The notes beneath the pieces are model-generated. The model was given only the letters and a program-made list of their open reading frames with translations, had not been told where the DNA came from and did not search any database. 47,119 nucleotides of DNA from positions 1-47,119 of the forward strand of contig JAYWMQ010000028.1 in assembly GCA_035873375.1 (NCBI GenBank), read 5' to 3'. Position numbers and translations under genes: made by a program. Source of the DNA: Nitrospirota bacterium (lineage in GTDB: Bacteria > Nitrospirota > Thermodesulfovibrionia > Thermodesulfovibrionales > JdFR-85). This document shows positions 17,972 to 26,352 of the stretch, piece after piece; within the stretch, counting starts at the first letter, position 1, and the number at the start of each line of letters is the position of its first letter.

Positions 17972-19183
17972 CTAAAACTTGTTGTCCTCTTCCACGGCCT
18001 CCTTGAGCTTGTTCAGTATGTCGGGAATTGCAGATGTGACCCTGTCCCAGCTCGGTATCAAGGGCACACCAAGCGGGTCTTTCATAATGATATCTGCAGC
18101 CATCTTTATCCCGTTAGTGAATGTCTCCACAGCGAGGCTCTCAGCATGCCGGTCAAAGAAGAGTCCGTTTATTGCGGCATCATCCTCAAACCTCTTCAGC
18201 ATGTCCTGTGCAGTCCGGACATATGTGGCGATAAGTGCCTTAAAAAACCCCTCTGAGAAGATAACACCCTCAGAGGCAAGGGTTCTGAAGAGGGATTTGC
18301 TGATGTCTATGCACATCTTCATGAGCCCTCTGGAGGCATCGTCAGGTGACAGCTCCTGATGTTTATGTTCATAGTTTTCTGCAATATCCACCTGGCATAT
18401 CCTCCTGGTTGCGGAGTTCCGGTGCACCTCTGCCAGGACACCAACCTCAAGCCCCCAGTCAGCCGGAATCCTTATAACCCTTGCAAGCTCCACATTCATG
18501 GAAAATTCTCCGGCAAGGGGGTACCGGAAGCTGTCAAAATATACAAGCAACGGGGTAAAGCCGATAATCTTCTGGAGGGCCCTTACAAGTGGGAAGACCA
18601 GTAATCTCGTAACCCTTCCGTGAAGCCTGTCTGTTACACGGCTGTAATAACCCTTGCAGAATTCATAGTCCAGGTTTGGATTCACTACCGGATAACAGAG
18701 CCTTGCAAGCAGCTCTCTCCTGTAATCAACTATATCACAATCATGAAGGGCAATGACCCTCGGTTCCCTGCGGGCAAGCACATAACCATAGGCCATCCAT
18801 GCTGATTTGCCCTTGCCGGGCTCTCCCAGCGGCAGTCTTGCCTCTTCAATATCCCTGTAAACATCCGATACCTTTTCACCGTTATTCCAGATGAGGGTGG
18901 TCTTCTGAGGCAGAACAGAGAAGAAATCCCTGGCATGCTGAAACTCTTCCCTGGTACAGGGACCAAGGGTAACTACGACTTCAGCTATATATCGCACCTC
19001 CTTCAGTTCCCTGATTATGGAGTTAAGGGCCTCACCCTCGATCTCTGAGAAAAGGGACGGCAGCACAAGTGCAATAGGTCTGTCCTGACTATGCCATATT
19101 AATTCGGCCTCTATTTTTTCGAGATTTAATGTCCCAAGCTTATGGAAAGTGGATATTACTCCGGTCTGATAAAAGTCTGACAT
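17972..19183 (-). CDS. glucosyl-3-phosphoglycerate synthase-like glycosyltransferase (GT-A)
   Basis: The 403 residues read as a GT-A enzyme: IALVLPSLFSEIEGEAL (about 37-53), EPGKGKSAW (121-129), and the metal-binding DxD HDCD at 147-150. YPVVNPNLDYEFCKGYYSRV and PLAGEFSMNVEL follow, as in GpgS/MpgS-type enzymes that join a sugar nucleotide to 3-phosphoglycerate. The probable product is glucosyl-3-phosphoglycerate, a precursor of the solute glucosylglycerate. The partner phosphatase would be the MPGP gene at 9489-10307. Donor specificity (GDP- or UDP-glucose, GDP-mannose) is not visible. Confidence 0.75.
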   Translation of the reverse strand: MSDFYQTGVISTFHKLGTLNLEKIEAELIWHSQDRPIALVLPSLFSEIEGEALNSIIRELKEVRYIAEVVVTLGPCTREEFQHARDFFSVLPQKTTLIWNNGEKVSDVYRDIEEARLPLGEPGKGKSAWMAYGYVLARREPRVIALHDCDIVDYRRELLARLCYPVVNPNLDYEFCKGYYSRVTDRLHGRVTRLLVFPLVRALQKIIGFTPLLVYFDSFRYPLAGEFSMNVELARVIRIPADWGLEVGVLAEVHRNSATRRICQVDIAENYEHKHQELSPDDASRGLMKMCIDISKSLFRTLASEGVIFSEGFFKALIATYVRTAQDMLKRFEDDAAINGLFFDRHAESLAVETFTNGIKMAADIIMKDPLGVPLIPSWDRVTSAIPDILNKLKEAVEEDNKF

Positions 19184-19291
19184 ACAAATCCTCCCTACTG
19201 TGCTGTTGGTAGTTGTTTAAGATTGAAAGGTAAACCAGTGCCTCTGCAAGGTATATTACCGGTTCCCGTTTTTTTTATTAATTTTTGTTTA

Positions 19292-19316
19292 TTAAGTATA
19301 ATATTACTTAAGTATA
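19292..19316. repeat. TTAAGTATA direct repeat in a divergent promoter region
   Basis: TTAAGTATA at 19292-19300 and 19308-19316, period 16, about 1.5 helical turns, within the AT-rich gap between the GpgS-like gene and fmdB. The right copy includes the palindrome ACTTAAGT. It could be a regulator site for the solute gene, for fmdB, or both. Confidence 0.5.
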
Positions 19317-19341
19317 CTATCAGGCGCAAAATTGGTCAAGA

Positions 19342-19371
19342 TTGACAGAAAGTCGCCAGGTTTATTATAGT
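19342..19371 (+). promoter_or_regulatory. sigma70-like promoter for the FmdB gene
   Basis: Consensus TTGACA (19342-19347), an 18-base spacer and TATAGT (19366-19371). The predicted start is near 19378, leaving about 25 bases before the ATG at 19404, which includes GGAGGTGA. Confidence 0.6.
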
Positions 19372-19403
19372 TAAAAATATATTTTTTGCTGGAGGTGACA
19401 GTT

Positions 19404-19688
19404 ATGCCCATTTATGAATATCTCTGTCTTCAATGCGAAAGGCAACTTGAGGCGGTCCAGAAGTTCAGTGATGCACCCCTTAGCACATGTCCTGAGTGTG
19501 GAGGGGAGCTTAAAAAATTGATATCATCCACATCCTTTGTCCTGAAGGGCAGCGGATGGTATGTGACCGACTATCCGTCGGCTGAAAGAAAAAAGGCGAT
19601 GGGAAAGGAAGGCAAGGAAGACAAGGGGAAAACGAAGAAGGGACAGGACAGCAAAAAGGATAAAAAAACTGAGACTACAAAGACTTAA
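19404..19688 (+). CDS. FmdB-family zinc ribbon protein
   Basis: The start at 19404 is fixed by GGAGGTGA and by the family N-terminus [16 protein letters not shown]. The protein has 94 residues. Four Cys in two pairs (CLQC and CPECGG) form a zinc ribbon within the first 40 residues, followed by the usual [17 protein letters not shown]. The C-terminal 35 residues are almost only Lys, Gly, Glu, Asp and Thr. The family regulates or assists unknown partners; the old link to formamidase transcription is not proof of function here. Confidence 0.9.
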   Translation: MPIYEYLCLQCERQLEAVQKFSDAPLSTCPECGGELKKLISSTSFVLKGSGWYVTDYPSAERKKAMGKEGKEDKGKTKKGQDSKKDKKTETTKT

Positions 19689-19692
19689 CTCC

Positions 19693-20448
19693 ATTGTTTA
19701 TTTTCATATTCCGTACATCAGAGTAGGGGAGTATTTATCTTTTATAAATGAACACAGGCTGAACCTTGAGGTCTATTTTAGTGCTGATGACCTTGAGGCC
19801 GCAGGCGAAACCTCAATAGAAGGTTTGTTGAATTCCTTTACCTATACCCCCTCCCTGACCGTCCATGGCCCTTTTATGGACCTTTCTCCAGGTGCAGTTG
19901 ACCCACTGATACGCAAGGTGACCATGGAGAGATTTTCTCGGACCCTCAATGTCTCGGGATTACTCAGGGCAAGAAATGTAGTCTTTCATTCGGGTTACGA
20001 GAAGTGGAAATACGAACACAGGACGGATCTATGGCTGGAAAGCAGTTTAAGGACGTGGGAACCCGTTTTGGCGCAGGCCGAGGCGCAGGGCCTTACCATC
20101 TCCATTGAAAATATATTCGAGGAGGAGCCGGAAAACCTCAGGATGCTTGCAGAGGCCGTAAATTCCAGGAATTTCGGCTTGTGTTTTGATGCAGGACACT
20201 TCAATCTTTTTTCCACGATTTCCCTGAAACAATGGCTGAGCATTGTCAGTCCTTATCTCCTGGAGCTTCACCTTCATGACAATGACGGCACCAGAGACTC
20301 CCATATGCCGCCGGGCAAAGGGGTCTTTGATTTTAAGACACTTTTTGATGATCTTGAAATCCTCAATGCAGATAACCTTATAGTTACAGTAGAGACGCAT
20401 TCCATTGATGATGTTAAGGAGAGTATCCGTTTCCTTGATGCAGTATAG
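19693..20448 (+). CDS. sugar phosphate isomerase/epimerase-like TIM barrel (AP endonuclease 2 superfamily)
   Basis: The frame from 19693 reads VYFHIPYIRVGEYLSFINEH, which is the first strand and helix expected for this superfamily. Later landmarks are HGPFMDLSPGAVD, VVFHSGYEKW, ENIFEE, FGLCFDAGHFN and LELHLHDNDG, giving the metal-binding His/Glu/Asp set. No ATG, GTG or TTG is in frame near the true N-terminus. Candidates are an ATT at 19693 or, with loss of about 44 residues including the first strand, a TTG at 19825. It immediately follows fmdB and is probably co-transcribed. The actual substrate is unknown. Confidence 0.75.
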   Translation: MVYFHIPYIRVGEYLSFINEHRLNLEVYFSADDLEAAGETSIEGLLNSFTYTPSLTVHGPFMDLSPGAVDPLIRKVTMERFSRTLNVSGLLRARNVVFHSGYEKWKYEHRTDLWLESSLRTWEPVLAQAEAQGLTISIENIFEEEPENLRMLAEAVNSRNFGLCFDAGHFNLFSTISLKQWLSIVSPYLLELHLHDNDGTRDSHMPPGKGVFDFKTLFDDLEILNADNLIVTVETHSIDDVKESIRFLDAV

Positions 20449-20459
20449 TCATACTCTTC

Positions 20460-20906
20460 TCAGTGGAATTGCAGACCCATGACAACGGCATCTTCTCTTG
20501 GAAGAAAATAGTATCCCCTTTCCAGGCCCACCATCCTGAACCCTATGGATTCATATAATCTTATTGCAGCTGTATTGGATGCCCTGACCTCAAGGAAAAT
20601 CTTTTTGCAACCACATGCGCGTAGTTCTTTCAGAATGGACAGGGCCAACATCCTTCCTATCCCCTTTCTTCTGTAGTCAGGCCGCACAGCGAGATTTAAT
20701 ATGTGACCTTCATCAAGGATGCAGGAGGCACATACATACCCGATCAAGGAATCTCCTGCCATGGCAACACGGCAGATGGAGGCGGGATTATTAATCTCTG
20801 AAAAGAAAGCTGCCTCTGACCAGGGGGTGAAAAAGGACTCGTTCTCTATTGCGGTCACCTCAGGGATGTCGGAAACCGTCATTTCCCTGATGAAAATCCT
20901 TGTCAT
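20460..20906 (-). CDS. rimI: ribosomal protein S18-alanine N-acetyltransferase
   Basis: A 148-residue GNAT enzyme. ENESFFTPWSEAAFFSE is the typical RimI substrate-side motif, HILNLAVRPDYRRKGIG holds the acetyl-CoA loop (RRKGIG), and NTAAIRLYESIGF is the C-terminal motif. It acetylates the N-terminal Ala of S18; RimI-like proteins also have broader N-terminal acetylation roles. It is convergent with the TIM-barrel gene, with an 11-base gap. Confidence 0.88.
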   Translation of the reverse strand: MTRIFIREMTVSDIPEVTAIENESFFTPWSEAAFFSEINNPASICRVAMAGDSLIGYVCASCILDEGHILNLAVRPDYRRKGIGRMLALSILKELRACGCKKIFLEVRASNTAAIRLYESIGFRMVGLERGYYFLPREDAVVMGLQFH

Positions 20907-20966
20907 TGTAAAAACACCGTTTCATTATTATGGCATGGGGCCTGCAGGAATTCAGGGAGAGAAGAT

Positions 20967-22352
20967 TTACGCATCATCAACCGGCAGTGTTATTGTAAAT
21001 ATTGCTCCTCCTTCTTTATGGTTTTTTACAGAGATATCTCCTCCATGGGTTTCAATAATCCATTTTGTTATGGCAAGTCCGAGACCTGAACCACCGGAGA
21101 GTCGTGACCTTGTCTTGTCAACACGGTAAAACCTTTCAAAAACTCTATCCCTGTCTTTTTCAGGTATTCCGGGTCCTGTGTCGTGAAATGTTACGGTTAT
21201 CCCCTGGAAGGACTGTTCTGTCTTCAGGAAGATAGAGCCTTTGTCAGGTGTATACTTCAGTGCATTGTCAAAAAGGTTGGATAGGGCCTCGTCAAGGAGG
21301 TCCCTGTCGCTCAGGAATTCAAGTGGCTCCTGATATTCTTCAATTACATTCAGTGATTTTTCCAGTATCTTGGTTTTGTGTCTCTCCACAATGAGGCCAA
21401 GCAGTTCGTTAATGTCAACCCATGACTTCCTGAGTTCAATAATATCATGGTCAGCCCTTGCAAGGAGCAGGAGGTTGTCGCTTATTTTATGAAGTCTGTT
21501 TACTTCAAAGAGGTTTTTCTTCAGTATATCCTCATATTCCTCCGGATTCCGTTTCCTCCTCAGGGTCACCTCTATGCTGCCTTTAAGTGCGGTAAGGGGT
21601 GAACGGATCTCGTGGGAGACATCAGAGGTAAAACGTTTGTGCCCTTCAACATGTTTCTGGATGCTGTCGAGCATGTCATTAAAGACCCTTACCAGATTCC
21701 TGATCTCAAGGCCGGGGGAATCCAGTTGTATCCGTTCCTTTAAATCCCCTTTCTTGATCTTGTCTGCCGTTTCCGTCAGCCTGACAACCGGGAGTATGGT
21801 CCTTCCTGCCATGTTATAACCGAAGACAGCTACGGTTAAGAGTAGAAACGGAAGAAAAAAGAAGAAAAGATTCCGGAGTTCTTTAAGCTCCCCGTCCACC
21901 TCTTGTAACGAATACCCGAGCCTGAGTATTCTGCTCTTATCCACAGGAAAATGCAGAACCCTATATGGTTCCCCCCTGAAGGATACGGTATCAAATGAAT
22001 AAGCGCCATTAAATGCCTTGTCGATCAAGGACATCTTTATAGGCCAACTGAGGTTTTCGGATTTCAGCGATGTAATGGATATATCTCCGCGAATATTAGA
22101 AACCTGCACATATTCATTTCCTGTCTTTTTTATCATTACCTTTCCGATTTTGTCCGTATTGTTGTCGGTTATCCCCTTGGTTGCTGCAATACGGGCCTCG
22201 GCTAATAAAGTACTGTCAATCTTCTTGATGATGCTGTTTTTGAAGGAGAGATAAAGAGCTGATACAAAGATGAATATGAGGCAGAGGGTAACAAAGGAGT
22301 AGACGAAGGTGAGTTTATGCCTGAAGGTTATAGTCATCTTCTTTAATAACAT
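20967..22352 (-). CDS. membrane sensor histidine kinase (HAMP-HisKA-HATPase)
   Basis: The 461 residues contain two membrane helices (about 14-36 and 161-183) around a periplasmic domain of about 125 residues, a HAMP domain (about 184-237), HisKA with SHEIRSPLTALKG (His247), and the ATPase boxes: N (LSNLFDNALKYT), G1 (DTGPGIPEKD) and G2 (GGSGLGLAITKW). It overlaps the response regulator gene by 38 bases, so the pair is translationally coupled. An internal ATG at 22337 is an alternative start. The architecture fits heavy-metal or envelope-stress kinases, but the signal is unknown. Confidence 0.93.
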   Translation of the reverse strand: MLLKKMTITFRHKLTFVYSFVTLCLIFIFVSALYLSFKNSIIKKIDSTLLAEARIAATKGITDNNTDKIGKVMIKKTGNEYVQVSNIRGDISITSLKSENLSWPIKMSLIDKAFNGAYSFDTVSFRGEPYRVLHFPVDKSRILRLGYSLQEVDGELKELRNLFFFFLPFLLLTVAVFGYNMAGRTILPVVRLTETADKIKKGDLKERIQLDSPGLEIRNLVRVFNDMLDSIQKHVEGHKRFTSDVSHEIRSPLTALKGSIEVTLRRKRNPEEYEDILKKNLFEVNRLHKISDNLLLLARADHDIIELRKSWVDINELLGLIVERHKTKILEKSLNVIEEYQEPLEFLSDRDLLDEALSNLFDNALKYTPDKGSIFLKTEQSFQGITVTFHDTGPGIPEKDRDRVFERFYRVDKTRSRLSGGSGLGLAITKWIIETHGGDISVKNHKEGGAIFTITLPVDDA

Positions 22353-23001
22353 AACCGATGCCGCGTACGGTATGGATGAGTTTTTTTAAAGAACCGCGGT
22401 CGATTTTGTCTCTTAGGAAATTGATGTGTACATCAACCACGTTTGTGTTGGGATCAAAGTTGTATCCCCATACATTCTGAAGTATCTGGGTACGTGTGAG
22501 AACCTTGGTTTTGTTCTTTAAGAGATATTCAAGGAGGGCAAACTCTTTTGGTCTGAGGTATATTTCTTTATCCGACCTTGTGACTTTTCTCGTTATAGGG
22601 TCGATTTTGAGGTCTCCGCAACGGAGCGGTTCAACAGGAAACTGTCTCCTTCTTGCAAGGGCCCTTATTCGGGCAAGTAGTTCTTCAAAGGAGAAGGGTT
22701 TTGTGAGATAATCGTCAGCCCCACTGTCAAGTCCTTTTACCTTGTCCTCTACAGTATCTCTTGCAGTGAGCATGAGGACAGGTGTATGAATCCCCTTCAT
22801 CCTGATCAGCCTGCAAAGGTCCAATCCGTCAATTTCAGGTAGCATTACGTCGAGTATAATGAGGTTGTAGTCAGTTGTTGTTGCCAGTAGAAAACCGTCT
22901 TTTCCGTTAGTCGCAACATCTACCTTGTGGGATTCTTCTTCCAGCCCCGTCTTTATGAAAGAAGCGACGTTTTCTTCATCTTCGACCACAAGTATTTTCA
23001 T
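22315..23001 (-). CDS. OmpR/PhoB-family response regulator
   Basis: The 228 residues comprise a receiver domain (1-118) with Asp8, Asp51 as phosphoacceptor (IILDVMLP) and Lys101 region (YLTKPFS), then a winged-helix DNA-binding domain (about 128-224, with RPKEFALLEYLLKN and DVHINFLRDKID). It regulates transcription in response to the overlapping kinase gene. AGGAGG is positioned before the ATG. Confidence 0.95.
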   Translation of the reverse strand: MKILVVEDEENVASFIKTGLEEESHKVDVATNGKDGFLLATTTDYNLIILDVMLPEIDGLDLCRLIRMKGIHTPVLMLTARDTVEDKVKGLDSGADDYLTKPFSFEELLARIRALARRRQFPVEPLRCGDLKIDPITRKVTRSDKEIYLRPKEFALLEYLLKNKTKVLTRTQILQNVWGYNFDPNTNVVDVHINFLRDKIDRGSLKKLIHTVRGIGYVIKEDDYNLQA

Positions 23002-23022
23002 CAGAATGCTTCCTCCTTGACT

Positions 23023-23457
23023 CTATTTTACCACGAGAACAGGGCAGTGTGCGTGGTCGAGGACCTTTGAGGAAACGCTGCCGAGCAGGAATTTGCTGGC
23101 CCCATGACGCCCGTGGGAACCTGTAACAATCAGGTTGACCTTCATCTTTTTTGCGGTGTCAAGGATTACCTCGGCAGGATCGCCCTGTCTGACAAGGGTT
23201 TTATGTTCGATGGTGTGAGAGGCGAGGGAGCTCCTCACCTTTTCCATGGTCTTGTTTGTCTCCTCGGTAAGGGCTTCCATGATCCTCTGACGATCAAAGT
23301 CTGTTAGCTCGGTAAGGTATAATTCAGGGACAACGGAAAGGACGTAGAGTATTGAATCGAACTTTACCGCTATCTCTACCGCTATCTTGAGGGCCTTGTT
23401 CGAGTTTTTTGAACCATCATGGGCGATGAGGATTTTTTTCATGGTGTTTTTCGTCAT
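23023..23457 (-). CDS. universal stress protein (UspA family)
   Basis: The start at 23457 follows AGGAGG by about six bases. The 144 residues show the Usp fold: MKKILIAHDGSKNSNKAL, VTGSHGRHGASKFLLGSVS (the ATP-binding G-2X-G-9X-GS motif) and HCPVLVVK. It likely binds ATP. It sits just upstream of the two-component pair on the same strand with 21 bases between, so stress protein and regulators may share a transcript. Confidence 0.93.
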   Translation of the reverse strand: MTKNTMKKILIAHDGSKNSNKALKIAVEIAVKFDSILYVLSVVPELYLTELTDFDRQRIMEALTEETNKTMEKVRSSLASHTIEHKTLVRQGDPAEVILDTAKKMKVNLIVTGSHGRHGASKFLLGSVSSKVLDHAHCPVLVVK

Positions 23458-23606
23458 TCTTTTCCTCCTGCGATTATTTCAGGGTATTGTCAGCTCTTTG
23501 CCCGGAATCCGGATCAACAACAAGTAATATAATATTAACATATAATGCTATATTCCAGTAGGGCTTTTCATGCTGTTGCGTGAACATCCCCTTGTTCAAT
23601 TTGTTT

Positions 23607-23635
23607 TTGACAAAAACATAATAGTATAATAATAT
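23607..23635 (+). promoter_or_regulatory. sigma70-like promoter for metK
   Basis: Consensus TTGACA (23607-23612), a 17-base spacer and TAATAT (23630-23635). The predicted start near 23643 would leave a leader of about 190 bases before metK. Confidence 0.5.
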
Positions 23636-23642
23636 TTGAATG

Positions 23643-23834
23643 TAATGTGATTAGCAGGTTCAGGAAGAGTTGGAGGGCTATGTGAGAAGAAAGTGCTGAA
23701 AGCAGAACGATTGTTGCGCAGTACGGAAGGGGCGGTATAGTCAAAAAGCCTGTAAATCAGAGTTTTCTCTTTTAATTTTTGAGTGCAAACGTTTAATATA
23801 TTAGACCAAATATTTTCATTCAGGGAGGTGAGGC
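23643..23834 (+). other. long untranslated leader of metK
   Basis: If the promoter at 23607-23635 is used, about 190 bases precede the metK ATG. The left half is purine-rich with GGAGGG and GGAAGGGGCGG runs, and the right half is T-rich. It does not match the SAM-I, SAM-II or SAH riboswitch consensus that I can recall, but its length in front of an S-adenosylmethionine synthase gene makes it a candidate regulatory leader. The ribosome site GGGAGGTGAGG is at 23823-23833. The remaining part of the uspA-metK gap (23458-23606) is AT-rich, with no other feature that I see. Confidence 0.3.
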
Positions 23835-24986
23835 ATGCCGAGAAGGAACTATTTTTTTACTTCTGAATCAGTAACAGAGGGGCATCCTGACAAGATTGCC
23901 GATCAGATATCCGATGCAATTCTGGATGCTATACTTTCAGAGGACCCCTATGGCAGGGTTGCCTGTGAAACGCTTACAACAACCGGTCTTGTCTTTGTTT
24001 CAGGTGAGATCACCACAAGCTGTTATGTCCATATACCGGAGCTTGTCAGGGAGACCATAAAAGATATCGGGTATACAAGGGCGAAATACGGATTTGATTA
24101 TGAGACCTGTGCTGTAATCACAGCGATTGACCGTCAATCAGGTGATATAGCGATGGGCGTGGATACAGGGGGTGCCGGAGATCAGGGACTCATGTTTGGT
24201 TTTGCATGTAACGAAACTCCTGAACTGATGCCGCTTCCAATTATACTTGCCCACAAGTTTGCCAGAAGGCTTTCAGAGGTGAGAAAGAAGGATATACTTG
24301 GCTATCTGAGACCGGACGGAAAGACACAGGTGACCATTGAATACAGGGAGGGCAAGCCCTACAGGATTGATTCCATAGTGGTCTCAACACAACACAACCC
24401 TGACGTGACGCTCAAAGAGATAAGAGAGGATATTATAGAGAAGGTAATAAAGCCTGTTGTGCCTAACGAACTTCTTGATGAAGAGAATGTAAAATATCAT
24501 ATTAATCCAACCGGCAGATTTGTTGTTGGTGGTCCCATGGGTGACACGGGGCTGACAGGCAGAAAGATAATCGTTGACACCTATGGAGGGATTTCCAGGC
24601 ATGGCGGAGGGTGTTTTTCAGGTAAGGACCCGACAAAGGTGGACCGTTCAGGTGCTTACATGGCGCGCTATATTGCCAAAAACATTGTAGCTGCAGGTCT
24701 TGCTGACAGGGCTGAGGTACAGGTTGCTTATGCCATCGGTATTCCTGAGCCGGTATCCATACTCGTTGACGGATTTGGTACTGAAAAGATTCCCTATCAG
24801 GATATCGTCACGCTTGTAAGAAAGAACTTTGACTTGACGCCAAAGGGGATTATGGAGACCCTTGACCTGAGAAGGCCGATTTACAAGAAGACCGCTGTTT
24901 ACGGTCACTTCGGCAGGAATGATGTTGATTTTACATGGGAAAAGACTGATCGCGCCGAGACCTTGAGAAAGCAGGCAGGGTTATAA
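23835..24986 (+). CDS. metK: S-adenosylmethionine synthase
   Basis: The 383 residues have the full set of MetK motifs: [21 protein letters not shown]'like start (residues 8 onward, with the catalytic His), [13 protein letters not shown] (the ATP loop) and [20 protein letters not shown] (the phosphate-binding loop). It makes S-adenosylmethionine from methionine and ATP. ahcY follows 90 bases downstream and then the SAM-using rRNA methylase rlmN, so the run forms part of the methyl cycle. Confidence 0.98.
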   Translation: MPRRNYFFTSESVTEGHPDKIADQISDAILDAILSEDPYGRVACETLTTTGLVFVSGEITTSCYVHIPELVRETIKDIGYTRAKYGFDYETCAVITAIDRQSGDIAMGVDTGGAGDQGLMFGFACNETPELMPLPIILAHKFARRLSEVRKKDILGYLRPDGKTQVTIEYREGKPYRIDSIVVSTQHNPDVTLKEIREDIIEKVIKPVVPNELLDEENVKYHINPTGRFVVGGPMGDTGLTGRKIIVDTYGGISRHGGGCFSGKDPTKVDRSGAYMARYIAKNIVAAGLADRAEVQVAYAIGIPEPVSILVDGFGTEKIPYQDIVTLVRKNFDLTPKGIMETLDLRRPIYKKTAVYGHFGRNDVDFTWEKTDRAETLRKQAGL

Positions 24987-25076
24987 AAGAAGGATAGACA
25001 GGGTTGGAGTAATGGAGTTTTGGAGCAGTGGAGTAAAGACAATATTGTATGTGGATTAACAGGAAGGGAGAAGTGG

Positions 25077-26336
25077 ATGCTGAAGCACGATGTGAAGGAT
25101 TTGAAACTTGCCAGACAGGGCAGGTTGAGGATCGAATGGGCAGAGATGGAAATGCCTGTGCTCAGAAAGATCCGGGAGCAGTTTGAGAAGGAAAAACCGT
25201 TTAAGGGTATCACGATAGCTGCATGTCTGCATGTTACAACCGAGACAGCCAGTCTTATGGAGACCCTTAAGGCTGGTGGCGCAAAGGTGGTGCTCTGTGC
25301 ATCAAACCCCCTCAGTACACAGGATGATGTTGCAGCATCACTTGTAAAATATTCCAAAATACCTGTTTTTGCCGTTAAGGGCGAAGACAATCGCAAATAT
25401 TACAGCCATATCCGCTCTGTGCTCTCAATCAAGCCGCACATAACCATGGATGACGGAGCTGATCTCGTATCCACCCTCCATACGTCTGAAAAGGATAAAA
25501 CCGGGAACCTGATCGGCGGTACTGAAGAGACAACCACGGGTGTTGTAAGATTGAGGGCGATGGCTGAGAAAGGTATACTTGAGTATCCGATTATTGCTGT
25601 TAATGATGCCTATACCAAGTATCTCTTTGATAACCGGTATGGTACCGGACAGAGCACAATTGACGGTATTCTCCGGTCAACCAACAGGTTGATAGCAGGC
25701 TCGGTATTTGTAGTCAGCGGTTACGGATGGTGTGGGCGGGGCGTGGCAATGAGGGCCAGGGGCCTGGGGGCACGGGTTGTTGTGACAGAGGTTGACCCCC
25801 TGAAGGCACTTGAAGCCATTATGGACGGTTATGAATTAATGACCATAAAGGAGGCATCCCGCATAGGTGATATTTTTGTTACTGTTACGGGTGATATAAA
25901 CGTAATATCAAGGGACTGTTTCAGGGGTATGAAGGATGGGGCAATTGTGTGTAATTCAGGACACTTTAATGTAGAGATAGATATCAAGGCCTTAAAGTCT
26001 CTGGCAAAGGCCTCACGAAAGATGAGGGATTTTGTTCAGGAGTTTACCCTGAAAAACAACAGACGCATATACCTGCTTGGCGAAGGAAGGCTCGTAAACC
26101 TTGCTGCCGCTGAAGGGCATCCCTCTGCAGTGATGGATATGAGTTTTGCCAACCAGGCACTCTGTGCCCGGTATATAGTGAAAAATCACAAAAAACTTCA
26201 GCAACAGGTTTACAGGGTGCCGGAGGAAATAGACAGAAAGATTGCGTCACTGAAATTAAAGGCAATGGGTGTAGTGATAGATAAACTTACCAGGGAACAG
26301 AACAAGTATCTCCACAGTTGGGAGATGGGGACGTAA
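25077..26336 (+). CDS. ahcY: adenosylhomocysteinase
   Basis: The ATG at 25077 gives [20 protein letters not shown], the standard N-terminus, preceded by AGGGAG; the longer open frame from 25020 is not homologous. The 419 residues are the length of the form without the long insertion found in many proteobacterial enzymes. [20 protein letters not shown] is the NAD loop, and the C-terminal [18 protein letters not shown] supplies conserved Lys/Tyr contacts. It splits S-adenosylhomocysteine into adenosine and homocysteine, removing the methyltransferase inhibitor. Confidence 0.97.
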   Translation: MLKHDVKDLKLARQGRLRIEWAEMEMPVLRKIREQFEKEKPFKGITIAACLHVTTETASLMETLKAGGAKVVLCASNPLSTQDDVAASLVKYSKIPVFAVKGEDNRKYYSHIRSVLSIKPHITMDDGADLVSTLHTSEKDKTGNLIGGTEETTTGVVRLRAMAEKGILEYPIIAVNDAYTKYLFDNRYGTGQSTIDGILRSTNRLIAGSVFVVSGYGWCGRGVAMRARGLGARVVVTEVDPLKALEAIMDGYELMTIKEASRIGDIFVTVTGDINVISRDCFRGMKDGAIVCNSGHFNVEIDIKALKSLAKASRKMRDFVQEFTLKNNRRIYLLGEGRLVNLAAAEGHPSAVMDMSFANQALCARYIVKNHKKLQQQVYRVPEEIDRKIASLKLKAMGVVIDKLTREQNKYLHSWEMGT

Positions 26337-26352
26337 TTCGTAATCAATAGTT

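Noticed and set aside
23643-23834. SAM-I riboswitch upstream of metK
   Set aside because: GGAGGG occurs but the rest of the conserved core (kink-turn, GGCAACC region) was not found.
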